A DNA stretch of 64,000 nucleotides from an uncultured Bacilli bacterium (GTDB taxonomy: Bacteria; Bacillota_I; Bacilli_A; RF39; UBA660), in the NCBI GenBank assembly GCA_934096105.1, contig CAKOLH010000001.1, forward strand, positions 62,001-126,000. Direction: 5' to 3'. Of this stretch, positions 34,193 to 42,050 are shown in pieces. The notes beneath the pieces are model-generated. The model worked only from the letters and a program-made list of their open reading frames with translations. It made no database searches and had not been told where the DNA came from. The translations under genes and the position numbers were made by a program. How positions within the stretch are numbered: position 1 is the stretch's first letter; each line of letters starts with the position of its first letter.

Positions 34193-36087
34193 AATCTTTT
34201 GAAAATCTATGTAAGATATTTGAAATGCGTATTAAATTAGATAGAGAAAAGAAAGTTAAGACTCCTAGTGATGTACTTATTAACTATGAAAAATATGCAA
34301 AGAAAATAGATAATATTTATAATGAAGAATTTGAAAAAGAAGTTAGACCTTTAATAACACCTTCAAAAACTATTGAAGAAGAAAAAGATAGATTAGAAAA
34401 ATTAATTAAATTACTTGAGGATAGATTAGAAAAGAGAAATGATTTAGAAGATAGATATTATTTGGCTACTGGAGATTATATATCTGGACTTCAAATAGTT
34501 ATATCTGATAAAGAATTAGATGAGAAGAGAGAAAGACTTAGTTTGATTAATAGATACTTAGAAACTAATAGTGAGATAGAAAGTGTTCATGATAGTATAG
34601 CTAAGTTAAAAGTACTATTAAGTGAAGAAGAAGAGAAGAAAGAAGATTATAAAGGCAAGAATCAAATTATGGAAGATGATTTGTATTCTGAGTTTATGAA
34701 AGTAATTAAAGAAGATAATACTTATAATAATATTACTGAAGATAATATTGATGAAGAACTTAATAATATTAAATCTTTGGTTAAAGAAAGTAAGGAGACT
34801 CTTGATGTTACTAGAGATAGTGTTAAGAACTTAATTACTAGTGGTTTAGAGGATGATTATTCTTCATATGTAGATGAAGCAGAAAAGAGTTACTTTGTTA
34901 TTAAGAATAAAGAATTATTCTTAAAGTTATATAAACTTGTTAATACTTTTGAGGATGATTTTAATGGTATCTTTACAAAAAGAGATAATATTGAAGAAAT
35001 ACTTGATGAGAGAAAAAGCTTAAGAGAAGACTTATCTATTACTGATATTGATGAACTAACTTCTTTTGAAAAGAAAGTATTAGAACAAATTAGTGTTACT
35101 GATAAAGAAAAAGAAGTACTTGACAATATTTCTAATTATACTAGTAGAATTGAATTTAAAGAAAGTAGACTTGATGAATTAGAACATGATAATAATTCAG
35201 TAGAGATACTTGCTATACTTAGAGAATTTAATTTAATTGATACTTATGATAGTGATGAATATGGTAGTGATGTGGAATCTACTGAAGTTGCTTCTGATGA
35301 GGCTAAAGAAGAAGTAAAAGAAGAAGAATCTCAAATAGAGGAACCTATTGTTAAAGAGGTTATTGATCCTTATAGAATAAAAGAGGTTAGGGATGCTCCA
35401 CTTACTCTTAATTTAGGACTTGCTAAGTTAAAGGGTGAGGCTGTTAGAGAAAAGGTTAATAAGAAGTTAAATCCTAAACCTGTATCTTTTGATGAGATAT
35501 TATCTGATACTAAGAAGGAAGAACCTGTTTTAGAGGTGCCTAGTATTCCAGAAGAACCTAAAGTAGAGGTTCCTAAAGAAGAAGAAAAGAAAGAAGATAC
35601 TCCAGTTCCTCCAATGTGGGAAATGCCTAAGTTAGAAGAAACTGTAGTACCTAAAAAGAGTGAGGAACCTGTTTGGAATATACCTAGTATTCCAGAAGAA
35701 CCTAAAATAGAGGTTCCTAAAGAAGAGGTGAAGAAAGAAGATACTCCGGTTACTCCGATGTGGGAAATGCCTAAGTGGGAGGAACCTAAAGTAGAACCTC
35801 AAGTATGGAATACACCTAGTGGGGAAGATAGGATAGTGAGTGCTGTTCCTTTATGGGAAGATATTAAACCTAAATTAGAGGATAATACTCCAAGTAATTT
35901 GGATACTAATATAAATCTTTTTGATACAAGTAGTAATACTAATAGTGATAGTAGTAATAATTCTTTTTGGATACCAGTATCTGATGAGAAGATGGAAACT
36001 AGTTCTTTTCCAAATATAAATATTCCAATAAATGATGGATTATCTAGTAATGATAATTTTGGATTCCCAGAACTAAATAATAACTAA
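34174..36087 (+). CDS. Coiled-coil protein 2 with repeated Trp-motif tail
   Basis: A 637-residue paralogue of the preceding protein. Coiled coil covers about residues 1-360. The tail has two near-identical units of about 45 residues (VPSIPEEPKVEVPKEE ... PMWEMPK, then IPSIPEEPKIEVPKEE ... PMWEMPK), plus PVWNIPS, QVWNTPS, PLWEDIK and SFWIPVS. The tail looks disordered, with Trp-centred short linear motifs spaced through it. It overlaps gene 1 by 19 bases and is followed 11 bases later by a DUF1292-like gene. No known family or enzyme motif; probably a cytoplasmic scaffold or filament-associated protein. Confidence 0.75.
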   Translation: MEGNNVKSFENLCKIFEMRIKLDREKKVKTPSDVLINYEKYAKKIDNIYNEEFEKEVRPLITPSKTIEEEKDRLEKLIKLLEDRLEKRNDLEDRYYLATGDYISGLQIVISDKELDEKRERLSLINRYLETNSEIESVHDSIAKLKVLLSEEEEKKEDYKGKNQIMEDDLYSEFMKVIKEDNTYNNITEDNIDEELNNIKSLVKESKETLDVTRDSVKNLITSGLEDDYSSYVDEAEKSYFVIKNKELFLKLYKLVNTFEDDFNGIFTKRDNIEEILDERKSLREDLSITDIDELTSFEKKVLEQISVTDKEKEVLDNISNYTSRIEFKESRLDELEHDNNSVEILAILREFNLIDTYDSDEYGSDVESTEVASDEAKEEVKEEESQIEEPIVKEVIDPYRIKEVRDAPLTLNLGLAKLKGEAVREKVNKKLNPKPVSFDEILSDTKKEEPVLEVPSIPEEPKVEVPKEEEKKEDTPVPPMWEMPKLEETVVPKKSEEPVWNIPSIPEEPKIEVPKEEVKKEDTPVTPMWEMPKWEEPKVEPQVWNTPSGEDRIVSAVPLWEDIKPKLEDNTPSNLDTNINLFDTSSNTNSDSSNNSFWIPVSDEKMETSSFPNINIPINDGLSSNDNFGFPELNNN

Positions 36088-36098
36088 AGGAGATTGTT

Positions 36099-36341
36099 AT
36101 GTTAAATATTAATAAAGTAATTATACTTGAAAATGGAGAAGAATACTTAGTATTAGATAAGGTTAATTATCAAGATACTGATTATTATTATATTGCTAAA
36201 GTTAATGAGAGTAAAACTGATATAGAAAATGATTATAAATTAGTGGTTGTTACTGAAAAAGATAATAATAGAGTTATTACTGAAGTAACTGGTGAGGAAA
36301 AACTTAAAGAAATATTACCACTATTTGAAAGTACTATATAA
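36099..36341 (+). CDS. DUF1292-like (YrzB-type) small protein
   Basis: An 80-residue acidic protein with the beta-rich pattern of DUF1292: VIILENGEEYLVLDKVNY, then YYYIAKVNE and VVVTEKDNNR. Family members are of unknown function and often encoded near housekeeping genes. It lies 11 bases after coiled-coil gene 2 with AAAGGAG upstream, so it belongs to that operon. A perfect 10-bp terminator follows. Confidence 0.7.
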   Translation: MLNINKVIILENGEEYLVLDKVNYQDTDYYYIAKVNESKTDIENDYKLVVVTEKDNNRVITEVTGEEKLKEILPLFESTI

Positions 36342-36345
36342 ATAA

Positions 36346-36375
36346 AGACCTTAGGACAAACCTAAGGTCTATTTG
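36346..36375. terminator. Terminator between DUF1292-like gene and minus-strand small gene
   Basis: AGACCTTAGG (36346-36355) and CCTAAGGTCT (36361-36370) pair perfectly around ACAAA. The T-tail is weak (ATTTG). The arm carries the same ACCTTAGG octamer that forms the loops of the two-hairpin repeats. Confidence 0.65.
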
Positions 36376-36575
36376 TATCTTTCTAACTTAAATGGCTTGG
36401 TTATAATGTCGTAGCCGGCTTTTGTTAGTTCTTTAGTTACTTTCTTTAATATTTCATCAGTATACTCTAAATTTCTTTCTTTTAAGAAATTTTTTAGTAC
36501 TTGTAACCAAGATAAGTCTTTTTTGTTATCATAATTAATTAGTTCTGTTACTAATTCTTGTACTTCTTTGTTCAT
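36369..36575 (-). CDS. Small hypothetical protein
   Basis: A 68-residue helical, charged soluble protein (VQELVTELINYDNKKDLSWL at the start); no family recognised. ATG 36575 (minus) is preceded by GAGGG, which supports translation. It is convergent with the coiled-coil operon and shares its terminator hairpin. Confidence 0.55.
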   Translation of the reverse strand: MNKEVQELVTELINYDNKKDLSWLQVLKNFLKERNLEYTDEILKKVTKELTKAGYDIITKPFKLERYK

Positions 36576-36656
36576 ATAATTCACCCTCTAATAGAGAGTA
36601 TAATATAAAAAGATGGTAAAATATGTAACTAAATAGGTTACATTATATAAAATTTA

Positions 36657-36744
36657 TGACTTATATATGATGGATATATTGATATTTTATTTTAAGACTT
36701 AGAATAAGGCTTAAAATAACACTAAAAGACCTTGGCTTTTAGTG
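36657..36744 (+). repeat. Two-hairpin dispersed repeat, copy E
   Basis: The leader-like TGACTTATATATGATGGATA comes first. Stem 1 is TTATTTTAAG/CTTAAAATAA (36687-36696/36710-36719, perfect, 13-base loop). Stem 2 is CACTAAAAG/CTTTTAGTG (36720-36728/36736-36744, perfect, loop ACCTTGG). It is located between a minus-strand gene and scpA, upstream of both. Confidence 0.85.
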
Positions 36745-36762
36745 AAAGGAGAAAGAAATTAA

Positions 36763-36791
36763 TTTACTTATGTTAGTTTATTTGATATAAT
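36763..36791 (+). promoter_or_regulatory. Promoter of scpA-scpB-ruvB
   Basis: TTTACT (36763-36768), 17 bp, TATAAT (36786-36791), 22 bases before the scpA start. Confidence 0.7.
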
Positions 36792-36813
36792 TAGTTAGGA
36801 TGGTGTTAGATAT

Positions 36814-37524
36814 ATGGATTATATTTCTATTGATAATTTTGAAGGACCTTTAGATTTACTTCTTCATTTGGTAAAAGAATCTAATATAGATATATGTGAT
36901 ATTAAGATAGATGAAATTACTGAAAAGTATTTAGATTATATTAGAAAACAAGATGAACTTAATATTAATGTATCTTCTTCTTACTTGGTTATGGCTTCAG
37001 AACTTATGTATATTAAGTCTAAGTCATTATTACCTAAGGTAAAGAATGATAATGATGAAGAAGTAGATGAAGAACTTACTAGAGAGAATTTAATTAATAA
37101 ATTGATAGAATATAAAAAATATAAAGAACTTACTCCTACTTTTAAGAAATTAGAAGAGGATAGGAAAAATATTTATATTAAGAGTCCTGAGAAGGTAAGT
37201 GAATATACGGATAATCATGAATATGGAGTATTATCTAGTAATGATTTACTTGAGGCTTTTAAGAAGTTTTTAGAAAGAAAAGAGAAAGAAAAACCTCTTA
37301 ATACTACGGTTACTAATAAGGAATATTCGGTAAGGGATAGAAAGAAAAGTATTAGAAATATTTTACATAATAAGAGAAAGGCTTACTTAGAGGAACTTAT
37401 TGAAGAATATAATAGACCTTATTTAGTGGTTACTTTTTTAGGAATATTAGAAATGGTTAAGGAAAAAGAGGTTATTATTAAACAAGATAAGAATTTTGAT
37501 AAAATACTTGTAGAATTGAGGTAG
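36814..37524 (+). CDS. scpA: Segregation and condensation protein A
   Basis: ScpA is the kleisin of the bacterial SMC complex, linking SMC heads with ScpB dimers. The 236-residue protein has the family N-terminus FEGPLDLLLHLVKESNIDICDI, a charged middle segment and the C-terminal winged-helix region (YLVVTFLGILEMVKEKEV). It is followed three bases later by scpB, the usual partner. Confidence 0.96.
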   Translation: MDYISIDNFEGPLDLLLHLVKESNIDICDIKIDEITEKYLDYIRKQDELNINVSSSYLVMASELMYIKSKSLLPKVKNDNDEEVDEELTRENLINKLIEYKKYKELTPTFKKLEEDRKNIYIKSPEKVSEYTDNHEYGVLSSNDLLEAFKKFLERKEKEKPLNTTVTNKEYSVRDRKKSIRNILHNKRKAYLEELIEEYNRPYLVVTFLGILEMVKEKEVIIKQDKNFDKILVELR

Positions 37525-37527
37525 AAT

Positions 37528-38109
37528 ATGGATGCAATTATAGAGGGTCTTTTATATGTACAAGGGGATATTGGTCTTACTATAAAAGATATTATGAATA
37601 TATTAAATATTGATGAAGAGACAGCAAAGAGAGAAGTACTTAATTTGAAGAATTATTATGATGATAATAAGAGAGGTCTTAGAATTAATTTTTTGGGTAA
37701 TACTATTAAACTTACTACTAGAGAAGAACATAAGGAATATTATACGAAGTTATTAGAAAGTCCTAGTAGTAATAGTTTATCTAATTCCGCTATTGAGACA
37801 CTGGCAGTTATTGCTTATAATGAACCTATTACTAGAGGAGAGGTTGATTCTTTTAGAGGAGTTGATTCTTCTTATGTTATGAGAAGATTACTAGCTAAAG
37901 GGTTTATTAAGGAATGTGGTAGAAGTGATGTACCAGGTAGACCTATTTTATATAAGACTACTGATGAGTTTTTGGATTATTTTGGTATGGCTTCGAAAGA
38001 TGATTTACCTAGTATTGAAATGTTAAATGAGGATAAAGAAGTGGAAAAGGACTTATATACATCAATATACAAGGAGGGGGATAATGATGGAAGAGAGAGT
38101 AGTAACTAA
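37528..38109 (+). CDS. scpB: Segregation and condensation protein B
   Basis: ScpB forms a winged-helix dimer that binds ScpA. The 193-residue product has two winged-helix domains; the second contains [20 protein letters not shown] and the [17 protein letters not shown] stretch typical of the family. It starts three bases after scpA and its 3' end overlaps ruvB by 26 bases, an unusual long overlap implying coupled translation. Confidence 0.96.
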   Translation: MDAIIEGLLYVQGDIGLTIKDIMNILNIDEETAKREVLNLKNYYDDNKRGLRINFLGNTIKLTTREEHKEYYTKLLESPSSNSLSNSAIETLAVIAYNEPITRGEVDSFRGVDSSYVMRRLLAKGFIKECGRSDVPGRPILYKTTDEFLDYFGMASKDDLPSIEMLNEDKEVEKDLYTSIYKEGDNDGRESSN

Positions 38110-39073
38110 TATTGAACTTGATGAAGATAGAGATAATAATATTAGACCGAGTAGTTTAGAAGAGTATGTTGGGCAAAGTGAAATTAAAGAGAATCTTAAT
38201 GTATTTATTAAGTCTTCTCTTATGAGAGGAGAGAGTCTTGATCATATTTTGTTATATGGTCCTCCAGGACTTGGTAAGACTACTCTTGCTTATATTATTG
38301 CTAATGAACTTGGTACTAATATTAAGACTGCTAGTGGGCCTTCTATTGAGAAGACGGGTGATTTAGCAGCAATACTTTCTACTTTGGAAGAGGGGGATGT
38401 TCTATTTATTGATGAGATACATAGGATACCTAGATATATTGAAGAGGTACTATATCCAGCAATGGAAGATTTTTATTTGGATATTGTTGTGGGTAGTGAG
38501 GGTTCTTCAAGAAATATTAAGATTAATTTACCACATTTTACTTTAGTAGGAGCTACTACTAGAGCGGGGGATTTATCTAGTCCTTTGAGAGATAGATTTG
38601 GTATTATTGCTAAACTTAATTATTATACGGAAGATGAGTTATATAGTATTGTTAAGAGAACTAGTAGAGTACTTGATACTCCTATTACTGATGATGCTGC
38701 GAGAGAACTAGCAAGAAGAAGTAGGGGTACTCCGAGAATTGCTAATAGGTTATTTAAGAGAGTAAGAGATTTTGCTTTGGTATATGGTGAAGGTATTATT
38801 AATGAGGATATATTATCTACTTCTTTAGATAGATTAAAGGTTGATAAGACTGGTCTTGATGAGACTGATAGACTACTTCTAACGGCAATTATTGAAAGAT
38901 TTAATGGAGGACCGGTTGGCCTTGAAGCTTTAGCATCCTCTATTGGGGAAGAGGCTTCTACTATTGAGGATGTATATGAACCTTATTTATTACAACATGG
39001 TTATTTGAAGAGAACTACTAGAGGTAGAATGGTTACTGATAAAACTTATGAATATTTAGGGATTGAAAAGTAA
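38084..39073 (+). CDS. ruvB: Holliday junction branch migration helicase RuvB
   Basis: RuvB is the hexameric AAA+ motor that migrates Holliday junctions. The 329-residue protein has [11 protein letters not shown], Walker [12 protein letters not shown], Walker B LFIDEIHR, sensor GATTRAGDL and the arginine-finger region LRDRFGI, then the C-terminal winged helix. ATG 38084 follows AAGGAGGGGG (38071-38080); longer frames begin inside scpB without a site. ruvA is not adjacent, unlike the usual ruvAB pair. Confidence 0.97.
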   Translation: MMEERVVTNIELDEDRDNNIRPSSLEEYVGQSEIKENLNVFIKSSLMRGESLDHILLYGPPGLGKTTLAYIIANELGTNIKTASGPSIEKTGDLAAILSTLEEGDVLFIDEIHRIPRYIEEVLYPAMEDFYLDIVVGSEGSSRNIKINLPHFTLVGATTRAGDLSSPLRDRFGIIAKLNYYTEDELYSIVKRTSRVLDTPITDDAARELARRSRGTPRIANRLFKRVRDFALVYGEGIINEDILSTSLDRLKVDKTGLDETDRLLLTAIIERFNGGPVGLEALASSIGEEASTIEDVYEPYLLQHGYLKRTTRGRMVTDKTYEYLGIEK

Positions 39074-39086
39074 TATTTATTTATTT

Positions 39087-39149
39087 CCTAACAAGCCTAT
39101 AATAATATAGTCTTGTTAGGGCATTTCAAAGCCTAAGGCCTTTGAAATG
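39087..39149 (-). repeat. Two-hairpin dispersed repeat, copy F (inverted)
   Basis: Stem 1 is CATTTCAAAG/CTTTGAAATG (39122-39131/39140-39149, perfect 10 bp, plus-strand loop CCTAAGGC). Stem 2 is CCTAACAAG/CTTGTTAGG (39087-39095/39112-39120, perfect 9 bp, longer 16-base loop). No AT-rich leader is seen. It sits between ruvB and the methylase gene. Confidence 0.8.
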
Positions 39150-39176
39150 AATATTTTTTTATGGAGGTAATTTAAA

Positions 39177-40025
39177 ATGATAAAAGGAAAACCATTTGTT
39201 AAATGGGCTGGTGGAAAGAGACAAGTTATTGATAAACTTATGATGTATGTTCCTGATGAGTTTAATACTTATTATGAACCATTTGTTGGAGGTGGAGCCT
39301 TATTATTTGAATTATCTCCGAGAAGTGCGGTTATTAATGATAGTAATAAGGAACTTATGAATGTCTATGAATGTATTAAGGACGATAAGAAATTTGAGGC
39401 TATGTGCAGAGAACTTAATCATCATGAGATGTATCATTCAGAAGAATATTATTATGAAATTAGAAATCTTGATAGAGACAAGAAAAAATATAATAAGATG
39501 GCTGATTATAAGAGGGCCGCTAGAACGATATATTTGAATAAGGCTTGCTTTAATGGCTTGTATAGAGTTAATAGTAAGAATGAATTTAATGTACCTTTTG
39601 GTAAGAAAGTTAAAGTTAATACTTATGAAGGACAGAACTTAGGAATTATATGTGGTTTTTTAAATTATAATGATATTAAATTATTATCTACTGATTTTGA
39701 AGAGGCAGTTAAGACTGCTAAAAAGGGAGATTTTATTTATTTTGATCCACCATATGACTCTGATACTTCTACTTTTAATAGTTATACTGAAGAGGGATTT
39801 GATAAGAATGAACAGAGAAGACTAGCTAGCGTATTTAAGGAACTAGACAGTAGAGGCTGCTACGTAATGCTTTCTAATCATAATACTAATTTGGTTAATG
39901 AGTTATATGCTGGATATCATTTTCATGTTATTGAGGCTAAGAGAAGTATTAATTCTAATGGTAAAAAAAGAGGTAAGGTAGAAGAGGTTATTATTACTAA
40001 TTTTGAGAATAAGAGAGGATTTTAA
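39177..40025 (+). CDS. DNA adenine methyltransferase (D12 class, DpnM-like)
   Basis: This family makes N6-methyladenine, commonly in GATC. The 282-residue enzyme has an N-terminal KWAGGKRQ motif, the SAM-binding YYEPFVGGGALLFEL, catalytic DPPYDS (residue about 193), and a target-recognition region with NKACFNGLYRVN between them, as in DpnM/Dam. ATG 39177 follows GGAGGT. No restriction endonuclease gene follows; instead there is a decayed rhuM-like gene, so it is a solitary methylase here. GATC specificity is inferred from the subclass. Confidence 0.92.
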   Translation: MIKGKPFVKWAGGKRQVIDKLMMYVPDEFNTYYEPFVGGGALLFELSPRSAVINDSNKELMNVYECIKDDKKFEAMCRELNHHEMYHSEEYYYEIRNLDRDKKKYNKMADYKRAARTIYLNKACFNGLYRVNSKNEFNVPFGKKVKVNTYEGQNLGIICGFLNYNDIKLLSTDFEEAVKTAKKGDFIYFDPPYDSDTSTFNSYTEEGFDKNEQRRLASVFKELDSRGCYVMLSNHNTNLVNELYAGYHFHVIEAKRSINSNGKKRGKVEEVIITNFENKRGF

Positions 40026-40362
40026 TTATTTGGAGAGATAGCTACGAATAGTTCAGTCATTGCAAATTTGGCAACAGTTCAAAAAAAGCATTAATAGAAA
40101 TTCTAAAACTATTAGAAGGCATATTGATAATGCATTAAAAGAAGAATTGGATAATTCAACTGTCGCAAATTTTACGACAGTTCAAAAAGAGGGAAATTGA
40201 AATATTACTAGAAATATAGAGTACTATAATCTTGATATGATTATTAGTGTTGGTTATAGATAATAATACTTTAGTGGCAGTTACTATACTGATTGCACAA
40301 TCTGATCCAAAAGAAAAAGAGGTACTTGTGGATTTGGTTATGAACTTTTTAAAGGGAGAATA
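40026..40362 (+). pseudogene. Decayed RhuM-family gene
   Basis: Broken pieces of one protein family are readable in this 340-base gap. LFGEIATNSSVIANLATVQ comes first (from 40029, ended by TAA-TAG). Next is TIRRHIDNALKEELDNS-TVANFTTVQKEGN, an in-frame TGA at 40198-40200, then NITRNIEYYNLDMIISVGYR ended by two TAA at 40261-40266. Last is a tail ILIAQSDPKEKEVLVDL running to TAG at 40360. IEYYNLDMIISVGYR is the hallmark of RhuM/virulence-associated DNA-binding proteins found in mobile islands. Frameshifts, stops and a large internal deletion make it non-functional. Confidence 0.75.
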
Positions 40363-40365
40363 GAT

Positions 40366-41538
40366 ATGAGAAAGTTTAATTATATTACTGATTATAGTTT
40401 GATTAATTCTAGTGTAAGAGGTTATATTATAGAGTTAGAGAAAGAACTTGCTATGCTTATTGATATGGAAGAAGATAATAATATTTATATTGAGGCTTAT
40501 AAGAAATTAAAAGAGTTTAAAAATAAATATTCTAATATGTATGATGTTTATAATAAGATATTAAATGATTTACTTAGTAGCGAGAATGTTGAATATTGTG
40601 TTAAGAATGGTAAATATAAAGAAGATGCTTCATTAGTAGGGTTAGAGTTTGAAAGAGATTTAAGAGAATTATTTGCGTTAGAAAAGAAGTGCAGAGACTA
40701 TTCTATAAAGTTATGGGAAAGAGATTTAACTAGTTATGATAATATTATTAATGGAGAAAAATTTATGACATTAGTTCATGCTAGTTATTTTGAGCCTGGT
40801 GTAAAGGGTGATGCGAATTATCATGATAATAAGTATAGTAAACAATATTTATCTTGTTCTTTGATGTCAGATAGAGAACTTAATACTTTTGGAGATGCTA
40901 AAACATTATTTGTTATGGAAATTAATAATGATAATTATATTGCTTCTTCTTTTGTTGATTCTGTTACTTCAGAATCTACTATACCGGACTTTAATACTCT
41001 TAAAGAAATTGATGTTAATGGAAGTAAACATTATATTAAGGTTGGCTATACAGATAATAGAAAAGAAGCAGTAACCTCTATTGGCAGTCCTAAAATGATA
41101 GAAAAATTAAGTGTAGAAAGAGAATTAAAAGATAGCGGAGAATTGTATAGATATAATAGTCAAACTAATGAAGTAGTATTAGATAGAACAAAAACAAAAG
41201 TTAATGGTGCTATACTTTTAAGTGATGGTTGTGATTTACTATTAGAAGAATATTTTTACTTAAAAAGTTTGGGAGTAAAATTTAAATGTATTAATAAGGG
41301 ACTATATAGACAAAAGAATAATATATTACCTTATACTGAAGAAGAATATAATAATTTTCTTATTTCTTTAGATAATTTAGATGGTGTTATTAAAAAATAT
41401 AATGCTTCTTATGAAGATTTATTTAACTTTTATCAAGAGGTAGTTATACCTATGAAATATGATAAGAGAGTAATGAATGATATTAATAAAAAGTTATCTT
41501 TCTATGATATTGGTGTTTCTAGTAGAAAAGGTAGGTAA
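40366..41538 (+). CDS. Hypothetical protein, possibly effector/ADP-ribosyltransferase-like
   Basis: A 390-residue soluble protein of unknown family. The N-terminal third is helical. The middle contains a histidine-rich beta region (FMTLVHASYFEPG ... YLSCSLMSDRELNTFGDA ... VMEINNDNYIAS) whose order loosely recalls H-Y/S-T-S type ADP-ribosyltransferase folds. This is only a resemblance. ATG 40366 follows AAAGGGAG. It directly follows the decayed rhuM gene, next to a solitary methylase, so it may be part of the same acquired segment. Confidence 0.5.
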   Translation: MRKFNYITDYSLINSSVRGYIIELEKELAMLIDMEEDNNIYIEAYKKLKEFKNKYSNMYDVYNKILNDLLSSENVEYCVKNGKYKEDASLVGLEFERDLRELFALEKKCRDYSIKLWERDLTSYDNIINGEKFMTLVHASYFEPGVKGDANYHDNKYSKQYLSCSLMSDRELNTFGDAKTLFVMEINNDNYIASSFVDSVTSESTIPDFNTLKEIDVNGSKHYIKVGYTDNRKEAVTSIGSPKMIEKLSVERELKDSGELYRYNSQTNEVVLDRTKTKVNGAILLSDGCDLLLEEYFYLKSLGVKFKCINKGLYRQKNNILPYTEEEYNNFLISLDNLDGVIKKYNASYEDLFNFYQEVVIPMKYDKRVMNDINKKLSFYDIGVSSRKGR

Positions 41539-41597
41539 TATAATATCATTATTATAGACAAATATTTGAAATAAATTGTTAAATTATCATAAATTAC

Positions 41598-41626
41598 TTT
41601 ACAAAAGATAAAATATATTGTATTAT
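41598..41626 (+). promoter_or_regulatory. Promoter of rpsO-pnp
   Basis: TTTACA (41598-41603), 17 bp, TATTAT (41621-41626), leaving a leader of about 75 bases. Confidence 0.7.
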
Positions 41627-41632
41627 TAATAT

Positions 41633-41700
41633 GTTCCTTGAGCTTTGTTATTGGTACCTCTTACCATAACTAGGTCAATGGTGAAAATAAGATAAGGAGG
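41633..41700 (+). promoter_or_regulatory. S15 leader with two mutually exclusive hairpins
   Basis: In this leader, GTTATTGGTA can pair with TACCATAAC, while ATTGGTACCT can pair with AGGTCAAT; the two share the same 5' strand. S15 autoregulates its own message through such leaders in other bacteria. The overlap of the pairings suggests a switch, but no family consensus was checked. Confidence 0.45.
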
Positions 41701-41708
41701 AAAATATA

Positions 41709-41978
41709 ATGGCTTTAAATAAAGAAGTTAAGACTAAGATTATTAAAGATTTTGCTAGAGATGAAAAAGATACAGGTTCTCCTGAAGTTCAAATAGCAAT
41801 TTTAACTAATGAGATTAATGCTCTAACTGAACACTTAAAGAACAACAAACAAGATAAATCTTCAAAAAGAGGATTACTTATTAAAGTTGGTAAAAGAAGA
41901 AGTTTATTAAACTATCTACTTAAGACTGATGTTAAGAGATATAGAGCAGTAACTCAAAAGCTTGGATTAAGAAAATAA
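41709..41978 (+). CDS. rpsO: 30S ribosomal protein S15
   Basis: S15 nucleates the 30S platform by binding the 16S rRNA three-way junction. The 89-residue product has [31 protein letters not shown] and the C-terminal [14 protein letters not shown], all typical. AAGGAGG precedes the start. It is followed by a terminator and then pnp, the conserved rpsO-pnp order. Confidence 0.98.
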   Translation: MALNKEVKTKIIKDFARDEKDTGSPEVQIAILTNEINALTEHLKNNKQDKSSKRGLLIKVGKRRSLLNYLLKTDVKRYRAVTQKLGLRK

Positions 41979-41989
41979 TTATTAAAAGT

Positions 41990-42020
41990 AGGCACTCTTT
42001 TTTGAGTGCCTTTAATTTTA
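41990..42020 (+). terminator. Terminator/attenuator between rpsO and pnp
   Basis: AGGCACTC (41990-41997) pairs perfectly with GAGTGCCT (42004-42011) around T6, then TTAATTTT. With pnp only 30 bases on, it may reduce rather than stop read-through. Confidence 0.75.
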
Positions 42021-42050
42021 AAAAGATAACTGAATTTGGAGGTAGAAGAT

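Noticed and set aside
39177..41538. Prophage
   Set aside because: Methylase and rhuM remnant are compatible with phage or islands, but no structural, integrase or replication genes are present.
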